Assembly (NCBI GenBank): GCA_015066845.1 | Contig: SVNO01000019.1 | Coordinates: 1-34,907, forward strand | Source of the DNA: Ruminococcus sp. | Lineage (GTDB): Bacteria; Bacillota; Clostridia; Oscillospirales; Ruminococcaceae | Direction: 5' to 3' | DNA: 34,907 nucleotides | Shown: positions 14,139 to 21,359 of the stretch, piece after piece | Layout: the number at the start of each line of letters is the position of its first letter | Numbering within the stretch: position 1 is the first letter of the stretch | Notes under the pieces: generated by a model | What the model saw: the letters and a program-made list of their open reading frames with translations, nothing else | What the model was told of the DNA's origin: nothing | Database searches by the model: none | Program-made: the position numbers and the translations under genes

Positions 14139-14863
14139 TCAGAATTGCAATTGTAGACGATGAGCCGAATGAACGTGGCAATATTTCAAAATATGTTGAA
14201 AATGGGATAGCAATGCTGCGCCTGCGGTGCGATGTGCAGGTCTTTACCTGCGCGAAGGACTTTTTGCAGGCGAACCAAACCAGTCCCTTTCACGTCGTTT
14301 TTCTCGATATTTTCATGCCGGAAATGGACGGCTTCGCGCTCTCCAAGCTCCTGCGCGAAAAACGGCAGGAAATCCTGATTGTCTATATCACCACCAACGA
14401 GCATCTTGTGTTCGATTCCTTTGATTACCAGCCGTTCCAATTCCTGCGCAAACGCGAGCCGGACGCGCTGCAAGCGGACATCATCCAGACATTGCAGAAA
14501 ATCCAAAGATACCTTACGCAGTCTAAGGTGCTTACCCTCATGCTCCCCTACGACAAGCATATGACGATCCCCTTACAGGATGTGGAATCCATTGCCAGTG
14601 AGCTGCATTACCTGCTCTATACGCTCAAGGATGGTACGGAGCTGAAATGCCGCGGAAATCTGGCAGAAATTGAATCGGAGATGGAAAACTACGATTTCAT
14701 CCGTGTGCACCGCAGCTATCTTGTGAATCTCCAGAATGTCACGCAGTTTATTACACAGAAACGTATCGTAAAACTGCGCAGCGGCAGAATACTGAGTGTC
14801 GGGCGAAAGTATGAGCACGACGCGCTGAAACAATATAAATCCTACCTGAGGACGTTAGTATGA
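14135..14863 (+). CDS. agrA: LytTR-family response regulator (AgrA-like)
   Basis: The 242-aa product has a receiver domain (residues 1-120) with Asp8/Asp9, phospho-acceptor Asp58 in FLDIFMPEMDG, Thr86 and Lys106, and a LytTR DNA-binding domain (about 135-240, with VESIASELHYL, FIRVHRSYLVNL and LRSGRILSVGRKY). AgrA of staphylococci has the same plan and activates the agr promoters once its kinase sees the peptide. The ATG at 14135 overlaps the stop of the 53-aa ORF; the kinase start overlaps its own stop as ATGA. The symbol is given from family and context; its targets, possibly the agrD promoter, are inferred. Confidence 0.87.
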   Translation: MIRIAIVDDEPNERGNISKYVENGIAMLRLRCDVQVFTCAKDFLQANQTSPFHVVFLDIFMPEMDGFALSKLLREKRQEILIVYITTNEHLVFDSFDYQPFQFLRKREPDALQADIIQTLQKIQRYLTQSKVLTLMLPYDKHMTIPLQDVESIASELHYLLYTLKDGTELKCRGNLAEIESEMENYDFIRVHRSYLVNLQNVTQFITQKRIVKLRSGRILSVGRKYEHDALKQYKSYLRTLV

Positions 14864-16188
14864 TGAACATTGCATGGAACTTGTTTGAGCTTGCCGTGAA
14901 CGTCTGGGAATCCGGATTGATTATGGCTTTTGTCTTTCACTTTCTTGATGCGCCGCCACGAGAAGCGGAAAATCGTTGGAAATTCGTGCTTGGATGGGCA
15001 GGCTACTTTACCATTGTGACAGTGATGAACCATATCACCGTGTACGAGGGACTTGCCGGTTTTGTCTATGTTGCGTATCTTTTCCTGTTTTCGCTGATAC
15101 TCGAAGGCAGCCTGCTCAAAAAATTGATGGCATCCGCCATGACGCTTGCCTGTGTGATCCTGATTTCCTCCACCGTCACGAATACCGTGTCCGTGCTTGC
15201 GGATGTGCCGTTGGAATTTATCTATACCACGGGGAATTTCTACCGGCTTCTGTCGATCCTTGCCGTACAGCTGATGCTTGTGTACTGCTTCCAGATGCTT
15301 GTAAAAATTTTCCAGAGAAACGGCGTGAACTTCCAGAAAACGGAATGGCTTGTGATTATTTCCGTGCTCGTTCTCTCGCTTCTGGTCATGGTATTCCTGC
15401 ACATTCTGGCAATGGAAACCCACCTTGCGGATGCACAGGCGCGTTTGCTGGTACTGGCAAATCTCTGCATCATTGCCATGAACCTGCTGCTGTTCTACCT
15501 TGTCAACCGCCTGAGCCTGAACAACCACAGAATCCGCACAATGCAGGAACAGCAGCAGCTTTTGCTGCGTGAGAATCACTACGCGGAAAGCATTCAGCAG
15601 CAGGCGGACACGCTCCAGAGAATGCGCCATGACTGGAAGCAGCATCTGAGCGTGGTGCAGACAATGCTGAAGGGCGGCGAAACCGAACGTGCGCTCGCCT
15701 ATCTGCAAACCTATCAGGAGCACGAAATTACAGCCAATCTCACTGGCTTGCAGGTGAATTCCAATAACCGCTACCTTGACGCGCTGCTCCATGTGAAATT
15801 CACGATGGCAAAGGAATGCAATATTCAGGTGGAATGCAATTGTCAGGCAGAATTTGAATGCTACTCCGATGTCAAGCTGTGCAACCTCATCGGCAACCTG
15901 ATGGACAATGCCATTGAAGCCTGCCAGCGCATCGAGGAGGGCAGGCGGTATATCCGGCTGACCATCCGCGGCAACAGTGAACGGATGATTATTGAAACGG
16001 CGAACACCGTCAATGCACCTGTGACGGAAACCAATCCGCACATGGAAACCAACAAATACAACGGCACTACGCATGGCTACGGAATGCAGACCATCCGTTC
16101 CATCGCCAGACAGTACAACGGTGATCTGGATTATTACGACCAGGATGGTATCTTCCATATGCAGGTGGTGCTCTACGGTACATCATAA
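14860..16188 (+). CDS. agrC: GHKL-type sensor histidine kinase (AgrC-like)
   Basis: The 442-aa product has about six hydrophobic segments in residues 1-215, a linker helix, the H-box RHDWKQHLSVV with His257, the N-box NLIGNLMDNAIEA (342-354) and the G-box GYGMQTI (406-412). The degenerate ATPase lacking a classical D/F box is typical of the HATPase_c_5/GHKL kinases that pair with LytTR regulators. The polytopic sensor fits recognition of a cyclic peptide at the cell surface. Its start, ATG 14860, overlaps the regulator's stop; ATG 14863 follows immediately. agrB begins 15 nt after its stop. Confidence 0.88.
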   Translation: MMNIAWNLFELAVNVWESGLIMAFVFHFLDAPPREAENRWKFVLGWAGYFTIVTVMNHITVYEGLAGFVYVAYLFLFSLILEGSLLKKLMASAMTLACVILISSTVTNTVSVLADVPLEFIYTTGNFYRLLSILAVQLMLVYCFQMLVKIFQRNGVNFQKTEWLVIISVLVLSLLVMVFLHILAMETHLADAQARLLVLANLCIIAMNLLLFYLVNRLSLNNHRIRTMQEQQQLLLRENHYAESIQQQADTLQRMRHDWKQHLSVVQTMLKGGETERALAYLQTYQEHEITANLTGLQVNSNNRYLDALLHVKFTMAKECNIQVECNCQAEFECYSDVKLCNLIGNLMDNAIEACQRIEEGRRYIRLTIRGNSERMIIETANTVNAPVTETNPHMETNKYNGTTHGYGMQTIRSIARQYNGDLDYYDQDGIFHMQVVLYGTS

Positions 16189-16203
16189 CGGGAGGGCAGT
16201 GCG

Positions 16204-16791
16204 ATGCTTGAAACAATTGCAAAGAAAATCGTGGAATTCTATGTGCGCAGCGGTGCAGTTCCCGATGATGAGGACCATCGGGAGCTTTACCAGTACGGCG
16301 TGGAAATTTTCCTGTCCAGTGCAGGCAATCTCCTGATCATCGCGCTGCTCGGACTCCTGTTTGGTTCGCTCACGGCAAGTGTGCTGTTCCTGCTCGTGTT
16401 CCTGCTCATCCGCAGGCACAGCGGCGGCTATCATGCCGACACCTATTTGCGGTGCAATGTGGTGTTCGGCTGTGTATTTCTTGCCGTGCTCCTGCTGGCA
16501 AAGCTCTGTGCGCATATCCCGTTCCTGTGCATCCCTCTTGCCGTGCTGACTGCATCGGGAATGATCGTGGTGTGGAAGTACGCGCCCGTACCCAATCCCC
16601 ACAAAACGCTCAACGACCGGCAAAAACGCAATGCCCATCGTTTTGCCATCCTCGGCTACACGCTGACGACCCTTGCCGGCATCGCGCTTGCATGGTATGA
16701 CGATTTTCTGGGCGCGGTCGTTCTGGGAACGCTGACTGCGATCGTGGTGCTGATGGTTGTCGGGCATTGTTCAGCGGTACGCAATGCATGA
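16204..16791 (+). CDS. agrB: Accessory gene regulator protein B (AgrB)
   Basis: AgrB is a membrane cysteine endopeptidase that cuts the tail of AgrD and closes the (thio)lactone ring. The 195-aa product has the catalytic motif RRHSGGYHA with His77 and then Cys84 in YLRCN, the same positions as in the S. aureus enzyme. It also has the PHKTL motif and four to six membrane segments. GGAG lies about 8 nt before the ATG. It is the last gene of the regulator-kinase-agrB operon; the peptide gene is 2.5 kb upstream, so the order differs from the classical agrBDCA. No clear terminator follows. Confidence 0.92.
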   Translation: MLETIAKKIVEFYVRSGAVPDDEDHRELYQYGVEIFLSSAGNLLIIALLGLLFGSLTASVLFLLVFLLIRRHSGGYHADTYLRCNVVFGCVFLAVLLLAKLCAHIPFLCIPLAVLTASGMIVVWKYAPVPNPHKTLNDRQKRNAHRFAILGYTLTTLAGIALAWYDDFLGAVVLGTLTAIVVLMVVGHCSAVRNA

Positions 16792-16850
16792 AGCGGAGCG
16801 TGGCAGTATCGGAAAAATGTGTGCACTTTCTGAAAATTCCCCCGTTCCTC

Positions 16851-16878
16851 TTGCAAAACACAAAAAATGTGGTATAAT
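16851..16878 (+). promoter_or_regulatory. Promoter upstream of the RING/zinc-ribbon gene
   Basis: TTGCAA (16851-16856) and TATAAT (16873-16878) are 16 nt apart. The leader to the start at 17075 is about 190 nt and contains repeat B. Confidence 0.65.
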
Positions 16879-16892
16879 AGAACTAATACTAT

Positions 16893-17010
16893 GTAAGTTC
16901 TAAATCTTGAAAAAAAGCGGGACTTGGGGGTGCAACCCCCGTATGTCCCTCCCCCGCTTTGCGGCGGAGGGGGCAGCTCAAGTTAAGAAGCATCATCAAG
17001 TTTTAGCTTA
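16893..17010 (+). repeat. Repeat family B, copy 1
   Basis: The left part (AGTTCTAAATCTTGA, A-run, AGCGGGACTTGGG) recurs at 34724-34761 with a few differences. It is followed by hairpins GGGGG/CCCCC (16926-16940) and CCCTCCCCCGC with a G-rich partner (16947-16974). Towards the right, AGCATCATCAAGTTTTAGCTT resembles the inverse of the left end only weakly. It forms most of the leader of the next gene. Ends are approximate. Confidence 0.5.
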
Positions 17011-17074
17011 ATAGAGCCGCAGTGCCGTATTGCTGCACTGCCAGAGAATCCACAGAAGTTCAGAGGAGAGATCT

Positions 17075-18043
17075 ATGCCAAAATATACAGGCTTTCAATG
17101 CATTGTCTGCCAGAATACCTTTCAGGACAATGACGATATTGTTGTATGCCCCGACTGCGGAACACCCTACCACCGCAGCTGCTATGCGGCAAAGGGGGAA
17201 TGCATCAATGCCATGCTCCATGCAGAGGGCAAAAGCTGGCAGGAACTGCACCGCAAAACCATTGAAGGACGGGAATGTCCCAACTGCCACCATAATAATG
17301 AACCGGACGCAGTGCGCTGCGAAGTCTGCCATGCACCCATGCAGGAAATGCACGACATCCGTATTGTTCTCCCCGATGGCAGAACCATGCACTACGATCC
17401 GAATGACCCTTGCTGCGGTATGAATCCGGAGGAGGAGCTGGAGGGCGAGCGTCTGGGAGATATTGCCGAATTTGTGGGAAATAATACGATGTACTATCTC
17501 CCTTTGTTCATGCGTTTCAAGGAAACGGGCAAGAAGCTTTCGCTGAATCTGCCGGCACTGCTGTTTCCGCATCTTTATTTTGCCAACCGCAAAATGTGGC
17601 TGATGTGTCTGCTCACCATCCTTGCCATGACCATCTGCGGCATCCCCTCACTGCTGACCACACTCGGCTCAGTACTCAGTGAAAAAAGCACACTGGAAAC
17701 GTATGCGGAATATGGGTTTGACGCAGAAACGATGTTTGCGCCGCTGATCGCCTTTGTCAAGGCAAACAAGGGACTGCTCAATTCACTGGACATGATATTC
17801 TATGCCGTCCAGATGACGCTGCGTGTATTGCTGTGTGTCTTTGCCAACTGGCTGTATTATCGCCATACATTGAAAAAGGTGGCAAATATCCGCAAAACAC
17901 AGGTATCCGTCCAGACGCGCAAAACACTTTTGCGCACGGATGGCGGTACAAGTTTCCTGAACATGCTCGGTGCAATCGGCATTACTGCCGTAATGTTTTT
18001 CCTCAGCTACATGGCAGTTGTAATGCCATTCGTGGCAATGTAA
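17075..18043 (+). CDS. Membrane protein with N-terminal prokaryotic RING finger and zinc ribbon
   Basis: The 322-aa product starts with a Prok-RING-like zinc site (Cys9, Cys12, Cys25, Cys28, His33, Cys36), then a second zinc ribbon (Cys68, Cys71, Cys82, Cys85). The rest holds three or four hydrophobic segments (about 170-210, 240-275 and 300-322). The region LFANRKMWL-like (FANRKMWLMCLLTIL) recalls DUF2628-type small membrane proteins. AGAGGAGAG lies 4-5 nt before the ATG at 17075. The function is unknown; family members are called RING-finger proteins without proven ligase activity. It is transcribed alone and ends before the rpsF promoter. Confidence 0.8.
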   Translation: MPKYTGFQCIVCQNTFQDNDDIVVCPDCGTPYHRSCYAAKGECINAMLHAEGKSWQELHRKTIEGRECPNCHHNNEPDAVRCEVCHAPMQEMHDIRIVLPDGRTMHYDPNDPCCGMNPEEELEGERLGDIAEFVGNNTMYYLPLFMRFKETGKKLSLNLPALLFPHLYFANRKMWLMCLLTILAMTICGIPSLLTTLGSVLSEKSTLETYAEYGFDAETMFAPLIAFVKANKGLLNSLDMIFYAVQMTLRVLLCVFANWLYYRHTLKKVANIRKTQVSVQTRKTLLRTDGGTSFLNMLGAIGITAVMFFLSYMAVVMPFVAM

Positions 18044-18090
18044 GAGCGCGGAGTCATTCCCCTTTTTGTAAAAATATACAAAATTCACGA

Positions 18091-18114
18091 AATCCCCTTG
18101 ACAAGGGGATTTTT
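18091..18114 (+). terminator. Terminator of the RING-protein gene, overlapping the rpsF promoter
   Basis: AATCCCCTT (18091-18099) pairs perfectly with AAGGGGATT (18103-18111), followed by TTT. The rpsF -35 box lies in the loop and inner stem. Confidence 0.75.
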
Positions 18115-18126
18115 CTGTGCTATAAT
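18098..18126 (+). promoter_or_regulatory. Promoter of rpsF-ssb-rpsR
   Basis: TTGACA (18098-18103) and TATAAT (18121-18126) match consensus with a 17-nt spacer. It is one of the best promoters in the window, as expected for ribosomal protein genes. Confidence 0.88.
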
Positions 18127-18131
18127 ATATG

Positions 18132-18181
18132 GGATTGCTTATGATGTACAAGCAGTCCAATCCTTGCCCGTGAAAGCGGGC
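18132..18181 (+). promoter_or_regulatory. Structured rpsF leader, candidate S6:S18 autoregulatory site
   Basis: Two helices precede the start codon: GGATTGCTT/AAGCAGTCC (18132-18140 with 18150-18158) and GCCCG/CGGGC (18166-18170 with 18177-18181), with CCG exposed at the base of the second loop. Leaders of rpsF that bind the S6:S18 complex through a CCG element are widespread in bacteria. The exact consensus fold was not verified. Confidence 0.4.
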
Positions 18182-18206
18182 GAAATCCAGAAGGAGGTGC
18201 AGCGAA

Positions 18207-18500
18207 ATGGCAAAGCTGAACGAAACTTATGAGGCAATGGTAGTATTCAGCCTCAAGAACGGCGAGGAAGGCGTAAAGGCTCTCGTTGAAAAGTTTAAGA
18301 ATCTCATCGAGAAGAACGGCACACTGACCGAGGAAGTGAACGAGTGGGGCAAGCGTAAGCTGGCATACCCGATCAATTACGAGGTTGACGGATACTATGT
18401 ACTGTATACATTCACATCCGCGCCTGATTTCCCGGCAGAGTTCGGTCGTGTTATGAACATTACCGACGGCGTTCTGCGTTCTATGATTACTACTAAGTAA
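18207..18500 (+). CDS. rpsF: 30S ribosomal protein S6
   Basis: S6 binds S18 and the central domain of 16S rRNA in the small subunit. The 97-aa product has the family pattern YEAMVVF near the start, WGKRKLAYPINYEVDGYYVL in the middle and the end ITDGVLRSMIT. AGAAGGAGGTG lies 7 nt before the ATG. The order rpsF-ssb-rpsR is the conserved bacterial arrangement. Length is usual. Confidence 0.97.
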   Translation: MAKLNETYEAMVVFSLKNGEEGVKALVEKFKNLIEKNGTLTEEVNEWGKRKLAYPINYEVDGYYVLYTFTSAPDFPAEFGRVMNITDGVLRSMITTK

Positions 18501-18554
18501 GACTATAACGCAAATCGAATTTCTGATAAATTTCCAAAGTGGGGAGGTACTGAG

Positions 18555-19100
18555 ATGTATAACAGAGTCATTTTGATGGGCAGACTGGTGGCAGATCCCG
18601 AACTGCGCCAGACACAGAGCGGTATTGCCATGTGCAGACTGCGTATTGCTGTGGACAGGGGCTTTGCAAAACAGGGCGAAGAACGTCAGTCCGATTTTAT
18701 CAATGTTACCTGCTGGAGACAGACTGCTGAATTTGTCAGCCGTTACTTCTCAAAAGGTCGTATGATCCATGTAGAAGGCAGACTCCAGAACAATGATTAT
18801 ACCGATCAGAATGGTGTGAAGCATTACAGTATGGATGTTGTTGCGGACAATGTGACCTTCTGCGGCGACAAGCGTCAGGATAACGGCGGCAATGCCGGTT
18901 ATTCCGCACCGTCCCAGTACCAGAATCAGTACAACAACCAGTACGGCGGCAATGAGGCGCAGTACGCAACATCCCCCCGTCAATACGGTCAGCCCGCACC
19001 TGCACCGCAGGCAGCGGTAAACCGTGCGCCGCAGCCGATTGAGCTGGGCAATCTGGAAGATTTTGAAGAAGTTCTGAGTGACGGCGAAGTACCGTTTTAA
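18555..19100 (+). CDS. ssb: Single-stranded DNA-binding protein
   Basis: SSB coats single-stranded DNA in replication, recombination and repair and recruits partners through its C-terminal tip. The 181-aa product has the OB-fold (residues 1-105: NRVILMGRLVADPELR, FINVTCWRQTAEF, VEGRLQ), a flexible Gln/Asn/Gly/Pro-rich linker with many NQY repeats, and the acidic tip DGEVPF. GGGGAGG lies about 7 nt before the ATG. It is the middle gene of the rpsF operon, 54 nt after rpsF and 25 nt before rpsR. Confidence 0.96.
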   Translation: MYNRVILMGRLVADPELRQTQSGIAMCRLRIAVDRGFAKQGEERQSDFINVTCWRQTAEFVSRYFSKGRMIHVEGRLQNNDYTDQNGVKHYSMDVVADNVTFCGDKRQDNGGNAGYSAPSQYQNQYNNQYGGNEAQYATSPRQYGQPAPAPQAAVNRAPQPIELGNLEDFEEVLSDGEVPF

Positions 19101-19125
19101 TCTATAGAAAAGGAGATTGTTAAGT

Positions 19126-19368
19126 ATGGAACGTGAAAGAAATTCCCGTCCTTCCAAGCGTCCGCGCAAGAAGGTTTGCATGTTCTGCGTTGATCGCGTA
19201 GAGAAGATTGACTACAAGGATATTACTAAGCTCAAGAAGTGCATGACGGAAAGATCCAAGATCCTGCCCAGAAGAGTAACTGGCAACTGTGCATTCCATC
19301 AGCGTGAGCTGACAGCAGCAATCAAGAGAGCAAGACACATTGCTCTGCTGCCTTATGTAAGCGACTAA
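19126..19368 (+). CDS. rpsR: 30S ribosomal protein S18
   Basis: S18 forms a heterodimer with S6 in the 30S platform. The 80-aa product has KVCMFC near residues 19-24, [21 protein letters not shown] and an end LLPYVSD, typical of S18. The Cys residues CxxC, Cys near 42 and Cys near 59 suggest the zinc-binding form of the protein. AAAAGGAG lies 9 nt before the ATG at 19126, so the upstream TTG at 19117 is unlikely as start. Confidence 0.96.
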   Translation: MERERNSRPSKRPRKKVCMFCVDRVEKIDYKDITKLKKCMTERSKILPRRVTGNCAFHQRELTAAIKRARHIALLPYVSD

Positions 19369-19379
19369 GTAGTTCATAT

Positions 19380-19417
19380 GCTCCGGTTCCCGAATGGGAA
19401 CTGGGGCATTGTTTTTT
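19380..19417 (+). terminator. Terminator of the rpsF-ssb-rpsR operon
   Basis: GCTCCGGTTCCC (19380-19391) pairs with GGGAACTGGGGC (19396-19407) including G-U/T-G pairs, loop GAAT, followed by ATTG and TTTTTT (19412-19417). Confidence 0.85.
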
Positions 19418-19545
19418 AGTCGCTTTATGGGAATCGATTGGCAGTGCGGTATTGTCTTAAGGGGGACAATTACTATCAATAGCTTTGTGCCGCTGGTTGA
19501 GGTGAGCTGATTTAGATCAAATGACTTTCGGTTTTAAAAAACCAC

Positions 19546-19696
19546 CAATAGCGATGACGCTTTGCGCAGCAAGCGTCATGCGGTACACCGCACCCTCGCC
19601 GCGAGTAGTATACTTTTCTTTCCGGTGTACTTCCCCACGCGAAATGCCGGCGCGGGCTCCGCGCCGCGAAATGCCAGCGCGGGCTCCGCGCCGCTG
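19546..19696 (+). repeat. Repeat family C, tandem copy 1 with internal 27-bp duplication
   Basis: The unit begins CAATAGCGATGACGC, forms a stem ATGACGCT/AGCGTCAT, then GCGGTACACCGC, then a G+C-rich end. Within it a 27-bp segment starting GCGAAATGCC is present twice in tandem (19639-19665 and 19666-19692) with one difference. No transposase or clear target duplication is seen. The minus strand is open for 129 codons across both units, which follows from the repeat's composition. Confidence 0.75.
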
Positions 19697-19743
19697 TAAA
19701 GGTGTGAGAAAACAGATGACACAGTTTTCAGTTTCCAAACTAT

Positions 19744-19870
19744 CAATAGCGATGACGCTCTGCGCAGCAAGCGTCATGCGGTACACCGCACCCTCGCCGC
19801 GAGTAGTGCACTTTCCTTTCCGGTGTACTTCCCCACGCGAAATGCCAGCGCGGGCTCCGCGCCTCCGCGC
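19744..19870 (+). repeat. Repeat family C, tandem copy 2
   Basis: This copy follows copy 1 at a distance of 198 bp and is nearly identical over the shared part, but carries the 27-bp segment only once (about 19838-19864). It ends shortly before the promoter of the phenylacetate-CoA ligase gene. The 585-nt stretch 19369-19953 holds only the rpsR terminator, these repeats and that promoter. Confidence 0.75.
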
Positions 19871-19887
19871 CAAATTTGCAGGAACTC

Positions 19888-19917
19888 TTGACAAAAAGAA
19901 TCCCAATGTGGTATAAT
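19888..19917 (+). promoter_or_regulatory. Promoter of the phenylacetate-CoA ligase gene
   Basis: TTGACA (19888-19893) and TATAAT (19912-19917) are 18 nt apart, 36 nt before the start codon. Confidence 0.8.
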
Positions 19918-19953
19918 TCTAACAGTAATCGTTTGAAAAGGAGTGTTTTTCCG

Positions 19954-21264
19954 ATGAAAGAACATAAAATATACAATCCTGAGATGGAGTGTATGGACAT
20001 TGAAAGCCGCCGTAAGCTGCAGGGCGAACGCCTCCGCGCAACAGTGGAACATGTTTATAACAATGTCCCCCTCTACCGTGAACGTATGGACGCAAAAGGC
20101 GTAAAGCCTGAGGATATCAAAACTGTTGACGATATCCGCCTGCTGCCGTTTACCGAAAAAACTGACCTGCGTGATACATTCCCCTTCGGTCTGTTCGCTG
20201 TGCCCAATGAGGAAATTGTCCGCATTCAGGGCTCTTCCGGTACAACCGGTAAGCCCATCGTTTCCGGCTATACCAAAGAGGACGTGGATGTCTGGACTGA
20301 AATGGTCGCTCGTTCCATGACCGCCGTCGGCGCAGGTAAGGACGATGTGGTGCAGGTCTGCTATGGCTACGGTCTGTTCACCGGCGGTCTGGGTGCGCAT
20401 CAGGGCGCAAATGAAGTCGGCGCAATGGTTATCCCTATGTCCAGTGGTAATACACAGCGTCAGATTATGATGATGCGTGAACTCGGCTCTACCATCCTCT
20501 GCTGTACCCCCTCCTATGCAACCTATCTTGGCGAGGCAATCCACGATATGGGTATCGACCCGTCCGAGCTGAAACTCAAGGCAGGTCTGTTCGGTGCAGA
20601 ACCGTGGACTCAGGAAATGCGCCTGAAAATTGAGGAACTCCTCGGTATTGACGCTTGCGATATTTACGGTCTGACCGAAATTGCAGGCCCCGGCGTTGCC
20701 TTTGAATGTCTGGAAAAGAACGGCTCCCATGTTAATGAGGACCATGTGATTGCCGAAATCATCAACCCCGAAACAGGCGAACCGCTGCCCTATGGTCAGG
20801 CAGGTGAGCTGGTATTTACCACCATTACGAAAAAAGGTATGCCCATGCTGCGTTACAGAACGCATGACATCTGCACACTCAATCCCGAAAAGTGCGCATG
20901 TGGCAGAACAACTGTCCGTATGGGCAGAATTACCGGCAGAACGGATGATATGATTATCATTCGCGGTGTCAATGTATTCCCGTCCCAGATCGAAACCGTG
21001 CTCGTCAGAATTGATGGCGTTGCACCGCATTACCTGCTTGTGGTTGACCGTGTGAATAATGCGGATACACTGGAAGTACAGGTGGAAATGACAGAAGAAG
21101 CATTCACCGACAGCCTTGCAAATATGCAAAGACTTCAGAAAGAAATTGCAATGGAAATCAAGTCCGTTGTCGGCGTAATGGCAAAGGTGACGATCTGTCC
21201 GCCCAAGAGCCTGCCGCGTTCTGAAGGCAAGGCAAAGCGCGTGATCGACAATCGCAAGCTGTAA
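19954..21264 (+). CDS. paaK: Phenylacetate--CoA ligase family protein
   Basis: This AMP-forming enzyme activates an aryl acid, in the named case phenylacetate, to its CoA ester. The 436-aa product has the ATP-binding loop SSGTTGKP (94-101), YGLTEIAGPG in the middle, LRYRTHD and the C-terminal-domain motif GRTDDMIIIRGVNVFPSQIE. Length matches PaaK (about 430-440). AAAAGGAG lies 10 nt before the ATG at 19954. Human-gut and rumen Clostridia often carry such ligases beside indolepyruvate ferredoxin oxidoreductase, where they may yield aryl-CoA and ATP from amino acid fermentation; no oxidoreductase gene is next to it here. Substrate is therefore open. Confidence 0.9.
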   Translation: MKEHKIYNPEMECMDIESRRKLQGERLRATVEHVYNNVPLYRERMDAKGVKPEDIKTVDDIRLLPFTEKTDLRDTFPFGLFAVPNEEIVRIQGSSGTTGKPIVSGYTKEDVDVWTEMVARSMTAVGAGKDDVVQVCYGYGLFTGGLGAHQGANEVGAMVIPMSSGNTQRQIMMMRELGSTILCCTPSYATYLGEAIHDMGIDPSELKLKAGLFGAEPWTQEMRLKIEELLGIDACDIYGLTEIAGPGVAFECLEKNGSHVNEDHVIAEIINPETGEPLPYGQAGELVFTTITKKGMPMLRYRTHDICTLNPEKCACGRTTVRMGRITGRTDDMIIIRGVNVFPSQIETVLVRIDGVAPHYLLVVDRVNNADTLEVQVEMTEEAFTDSLANMQRLQKEIAMEIKSVVGVMAKVTICPPKSLPRSEGKAKRVIDNRKL

Positions 21265-21359
21265 TTGAACGATACGGCTCTACCGCACAATGCCATCCAT
21301 GGCTTTGTGTGGTATTGCTATGTACCCATCTCATTCTGTCAGGATTGGAAAGGAGCGTC

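Noticed and set aside
16893-17010. Repeat B as a complete transposable element with target duplication
   Set aside because: The ends are only weakly inverted and no convincing direct repeat flanks it; it is reported as a repeat only.
19517-19906. 129-aa minus-strand ORF across repeat C
   Set aside because: It consists of translated repeats (RGARAGIS and similar) and ends where the repeats end, so it is a product of repeat composition.
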